A stretch of DNA of 24,546 bases from CAZTAR01 sp043813895. GTDB lineage: Bacteria; Planctomycetota; Phycisphaerae; UBA1845; UTPLA1. The notes beneath the pieces were generated by a model that was not told the origin of the DNA, did no database searches, and saw only the letters and a program-made list of their open reading frames with translations. Both the position numbers and the translations under genes were made by a program. The DNA is taken from assembly GCA_043813895.1 (NCBI GenBank), contig JBDRKQ010000258.1:1-24546 (forward strand), read 5' to 3'. This document shows, in pieces, positions 22,180-24,546 of the stretch. The first letter of the stretch is position 1; each line of letters opens with the position of its first letter.

Positions 22180-23652
22180 ATGACTTGCTCTGAATCCAGA
22201 GCCGCTTCCCAGGCAGACGCCGGCCGATCACGGCGTGATGTGATGCTGTTTGGGGGCGTGGTGGTTTTCGCCTTCTTGTCGCGTGTGCCCTTTCTCGGCG
22301 CCGGTTACGGCAATGATCCTGACGCGTGGGGGCTGGCCGTTGCGGCTCGTCACATTGCCGCGAGCGGCGAATACGTCGCGTCGCGTTTGCCCGGCTACCC
22401 GGTTCAGGAGTTCGTCTGTTCACTGTTGTATCGGGGCGGACCGATCGCGCTCAATACGCTGACGGCCCTGCTGAGCGCCGCTGCCGTTGGCTTCTTCACG
22501 TGCTCGGTGAGGCGGCTCGGGTCGGGGCAATACCTGTGGGCCGGCCTCGCTTTGGCGCTGACGCCGGTGATCTTCGTCAACAGCACCAACAGCATGGACT
22601 ATGTGTGGGCGCTGGCGTTCATCCTGGCGGGGCACCATTGCGTGCTTGTCCGGCGGCCGGTGTTCGCGGGCTGTTTGCTCGGCGTGGCTATCGGGTGTCG
22701 AATCACGTCCGTCGGGATGGCGCTGCCGCTGTGCATTCTGTTGTTCGGGGCTTCCGCAGCGTCATCGCGACGACGGGCCGTGACCGAGTTCCTGCTTGCG
22801 ACCTGTCTGGTTGCAACCATCGCTTGCATGCCGGTCGCCTATCGTTACGGCTGGGGGTTCTTGTCGTTTGTGGAGCCGCCGGCGTATCCATCAGTGTTGT
22901 CGGTATTCTCGCGAGCGACTCTCCGCACATGGGGCTGTGTCGGATCGTTGGCCATCGTGGGCGGGTTGTGCCTCACCGCGTTGCGGGTCGTCGTGCGCGG
23001 TCGCGCGGTCGGTATGAGCGCCGCCATTTTCGCCAGCAACAGCCGTGCGTCCATCATGGCGGCGGCGGTTGCCGTCGGCGTATATATCCTCGCCTACCTG
23101 CGGCTTCCGCTCGAAGAGGGTTACCTGATCCCAGCCGTGCCGTTCGTGATCATCCTTTTGGGTCGGCTGATGACGCGGCGGATGTTCAAGTGCGTGTGTC
23201 TGGCTTTGTGTGTCTCGCCCCTTGTGTGCAGCGTTGGCAGGACGGCGTCGGCTTCACCGCAAACGTACTCGGCCCATGCGCTGCACTTCAGAGTGGCCGG
23301 GCAGGGGCTTGTCCTCGATATGGCGCGCGGGCCGATCCTCGTTTCGTATGCCGAACGTCTGCACGGCATGGCGTTCGTCGATCGCATCCTGGAACGCGGC
23401 GGCAAGTTGCCGCGAGGCAGCGTGATCGTTGTCGGCTTCTGGCAGCCGCAAGTCCTGGCGAAACTCACAGACCCGCCGCCGGAATCTCCCGTCTTCGTGC
23501 ATGTCATCAACGCCGATCAGATTGACCGGTTTCGGTCGGAGGGCCGGGCGATCTACTTTCTTCCCGAGATGGCGGCATACAATCAGGCGGTGAACGGATT
23601 GGATCTTGATCGAGCCGCGGCCTCCTCGCTGGACTTGTACTGGGGCCGCTGA
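22180..23652 (+). CDS. Polytopic membrane protein, probable GT-C glycosyltransferase
   Basis: The 490-residue product has about nine or ten hydrophobic segments between residues 20 and 360 and a soluble C-terminal portion (about 365-490). Its first periplasmic loop reads FLGAGYGNDPDAWGLAVAARHIAASGEYV then LPGYPVQEF, the acidic and Pro-Gly-Tyr-Pro pattern of PMT/ArnT-type (GT39-like) transferases that use polyprenyl-linked sugars. A second loop has NSTNSMDYVWALAF. The C-terminal part contains VIVVGFWQPQVLAKL and may be a small alpha/beta domain. The ATG at 22180 has AAGGCGAG upstream; the extension to 22099 falls within the palindromic element. The acceptor is unknown. I infer a role in surface glycosylation with the transferases at 11816-15488. 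Confidence 0.65.
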   Translation: MTCSESRAASQADAGRSRRDVMLFGGVVVFAFLSRVPFLGAGYGNDPDAWGLAVAARHIAASGEYVASRLPGYPVQEFVCSLLYRGGPIALNTLTALLSAAAVGFFTCSVRRLGSGQYLWAGLALALTPVIFVNSTNSMDYVWALAFILAGHHCVLVRRPVFAGCLLGVAIGCRITSVGMALPLCILLFGASAASSRRRAVTEFLLATCLVATIACMPVAYRYGWGFLSFVEPPAYPSVLSVFSRATLRTWGCVGSLAIVGGLCLTALRVVVRGRAVGMSAAIFASNSRASIMAAAVAVGVYILAYLRLPLEEGYLIPAVPFVIILLGRLMTRRMFKCVCLALCVSPLVCSVGRTASASPQTYSAHALHFRVAGQGLVLDMARGPILVSYAERLHGMAFVDRILERGGKLPRGSVIVVGFWQPQVLAKLTDPPPESPVFVHVINADQIDRFRSEGRAIYFLPEMAAYNQAVNGLDLDRAAASSLDLYWGR

Positions 23653-23709
23653 CATTCGTGAACAGTGGGTTTCTGATCGTCTCACGCCGGCGCAAGGGAA
23701 GGCTGGGCC

Positions 23710-23739
23710 TTGCCGCATATACTGCGTCTGTTCTAGAAT
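23710..23739 (+). promoter_or_regulatory. Possible sigma-70-type promoter for the dehydrogenase gene
   Basis: TTGCCG (23710-23715) and TAGAAT (23734-23739) are separated by 18 bases, about 95 bases before the ATG at 23834. Both hexamers deviate from consensus by two bases or fewer, and the location in a 181-base intergenic gap fits. Confidence 0.45.
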
Positions 23740-23833
23740 ATGGCTTTTGGCGACAGCCGTTCGGAGCCACTCGCGCAGTCAACCATCTCGGAACATGCGC
23801 ACACGTGTGGTCGCACGGAACTGGATTGGGCCG

Positions 23834-24546
23834 ATGGACTTTCAACCCGCGATCAAAGGCAAGACCGCCGTCGTGACAGGGGCCGGGCGTGGAATCGGCC
23901 GGGCAATCGCCAAGCGATTGGCGATCGCGGGCGCGAACGTGGCCGTGGCCTCCCGAACGGCCGAGCAACTCGGCGAGACCTGCAACATGATCGAGCAGGG
24001 CGGCGGGCGTGCCCTCGCGGTTCCAGTGGACGTCTCGTCGGCGGACGGCGTCCAGCGGTTGTTGGAAGAGACGCTCGCCCTGTTCGGCAAGATCGACATC
24101 CTCGTCAACAATGCGGGCACGGCACCGCTGGCCACCATCGACGAGATGGAGCCCGAGTTGTTCGACCGGATCATCAGGACAAACGTCCGGACGGTGTATC
24201 TTTGCAGTCGCGGCGTTTGGCACAGAATGGCGGCCAACGGCGGCGGCATTATCATCAACATCTCGTCGGTCGCGGCGTACGATCCCTTCCCCGGTTTCGC
24301 GGCGTACGGCGCGGCCAAGGCCTTCGTCGTCGCCTACACGCGCGCGCTGGCGGCCGAGGGCAAAGCGAGCGGAATCCGCGTGTACGGCGTCGCGCCGGGC
24401 GCGGTCGAGACCGACATGCTCCGCAGCGCGTTCCCCGACTACCCGGCAGACAAGACGCTGCTGCCCGACGAGGTGGCGGCGCTCGTGGAGACGCTACTGC
24501 TGCCGTCCTGCCGGCACATCAGCGGTCAGACGATCATCATCAACAA
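23834..24546 (+). CDS. Short-chain dehydrogenase/reductase, FabG-like (3' end cut by window)
   Basis: The frame runs without a stop to the window end, giving 237 residues of a family that is usually about 250 long. It has the NAD(P)-binding VVTGAGRGIGRAIAKRLA (13-30), DILVNNAG (88-95), the catalytic Ser in IINISSVAAY and YGAAK (Tyr158, Lys162), then VAPGAVETDML and the C-terminal SGQTIII strand. Arg at positions 19, 23 and 28 and ASRT after the second strand favour NADPH. These features fit 3-oxoacyl-ACP reductase or a related keto-reductase; the substrate cannot be named from sequence. The ATG at 23834 is used, with only a weak GGATTGGG upstream. Confidence 0.88.
   Translation, partial: MDFQPAIKGKTAVVTGAGRGIGRAIAKRLAIAGANVAVASRTAEQLGETCNMIEQGGGRALAVPVDVSSADGVQRLLEETLALFGKIDILVNNAGTAPLATIDEMEPELFDRIIRTNVRTVYLCSRGVWHRMAANGGGIIINISSVAAYDPFPGFAAYGAAKAFVVAYTRALAAEGKASGIRVYGVAPGAVETDMLRSAFPDYPADKTLLPDEVAALVETLLLPSCRHISGQTIIIN

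Noticed and set aside
22326..23525. Long open frame (399 codons) on the same strand in another frame of the GT-C-like gene
   Set aside because: Its translation is Arg/Gly/Cys-rich without membrane segments, while the 22180-23652 frame gives a regular series of hydrophobic segments.
1..24546. CRISPR array, tRNA, rRNA, integrase or toxin-antitoxin pair
   Set aside because: No regularly spaced direct repeats, cloverleaf sequences or recombinase motifs were found on either strand by reading.

Overview
The window is GC-rich, densely coding bacterial chromosome, most likely from the Planctomycetota (Phycisphaerae or a neighbouring class). The pointers are: a protein of the Minf_1886 family, which is known from planctomycetes and Verrucomicrobia; a pseudopilin-like protein of the planctomycete type; a secreted repeat protein ending in a Cys/hydrophobic/Arg-rich sorting tail; and many short palindromic repeats, some translated in frame as peptides such as GTGVPPV. 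This assignment rests on pattern recognition, with no database search. I see no tRNA, rRNA, CRISPR array, transposase or phage gene.

Layout. 1-2517 is the 3' part of a gene for a large secreted protein with CARDB-like repeats, Asp-rich calcium-type loops and a C-terminal sorting signal. 2518-2930 is a hairpin-rich non-coding stretch with an intrinsic terminator. A HEAT/TPR protein (minus strand, 2931-3599) diverges from larB (3926-4708). A same-strand run follows: nnrD, a polytopic membrane protein, comEC (coupled by an ATGA overlap), ricT with a long basic tail, a Minf_1886 protein, a 53-residue membrane protein, and a large protein that looks like a Maf-type domain joined to a CgeB-like glycosyltransferase. 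This last gene converges on, and overlaps by 22 bp, a two-gene minus-strand glycosyltransferase operon (13690-15488). A cation diffusion facilitator with its terminator comes next, then lpdA behind a long structured leader, and a solitary fliM on the minus strand.

19867-22013 holds three small envelope-type proteins in a row: a single-pass protein with a predicted beta-sandwich, a pseudopilin-like protein, and a single-pass helical protein. A composite palindromic element, a GT-C-like membrane glycosyltransferase and a short-chain dehydrogenase cut by the window end complete the region.

How the genes may work together. The glycosyltransferases (three cytosolic types plus the GT-C protein) suggest surface glycan synthesis. 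NnrD repairs hydrated NAD(P)H. ComEC is the DNA-uptake channel. RicT belongs to the RNase Y specificity machinery. LarB makes a precursor of the nickel-pincer cofactor, although larC and larE are not in view. I found no complete new defence or mobile system. The most promising unexplained items are the palindromic repeats inserted in frame into proteins, the lpdA leader, the basic-tailed RicT and the 19867-22013 trio.
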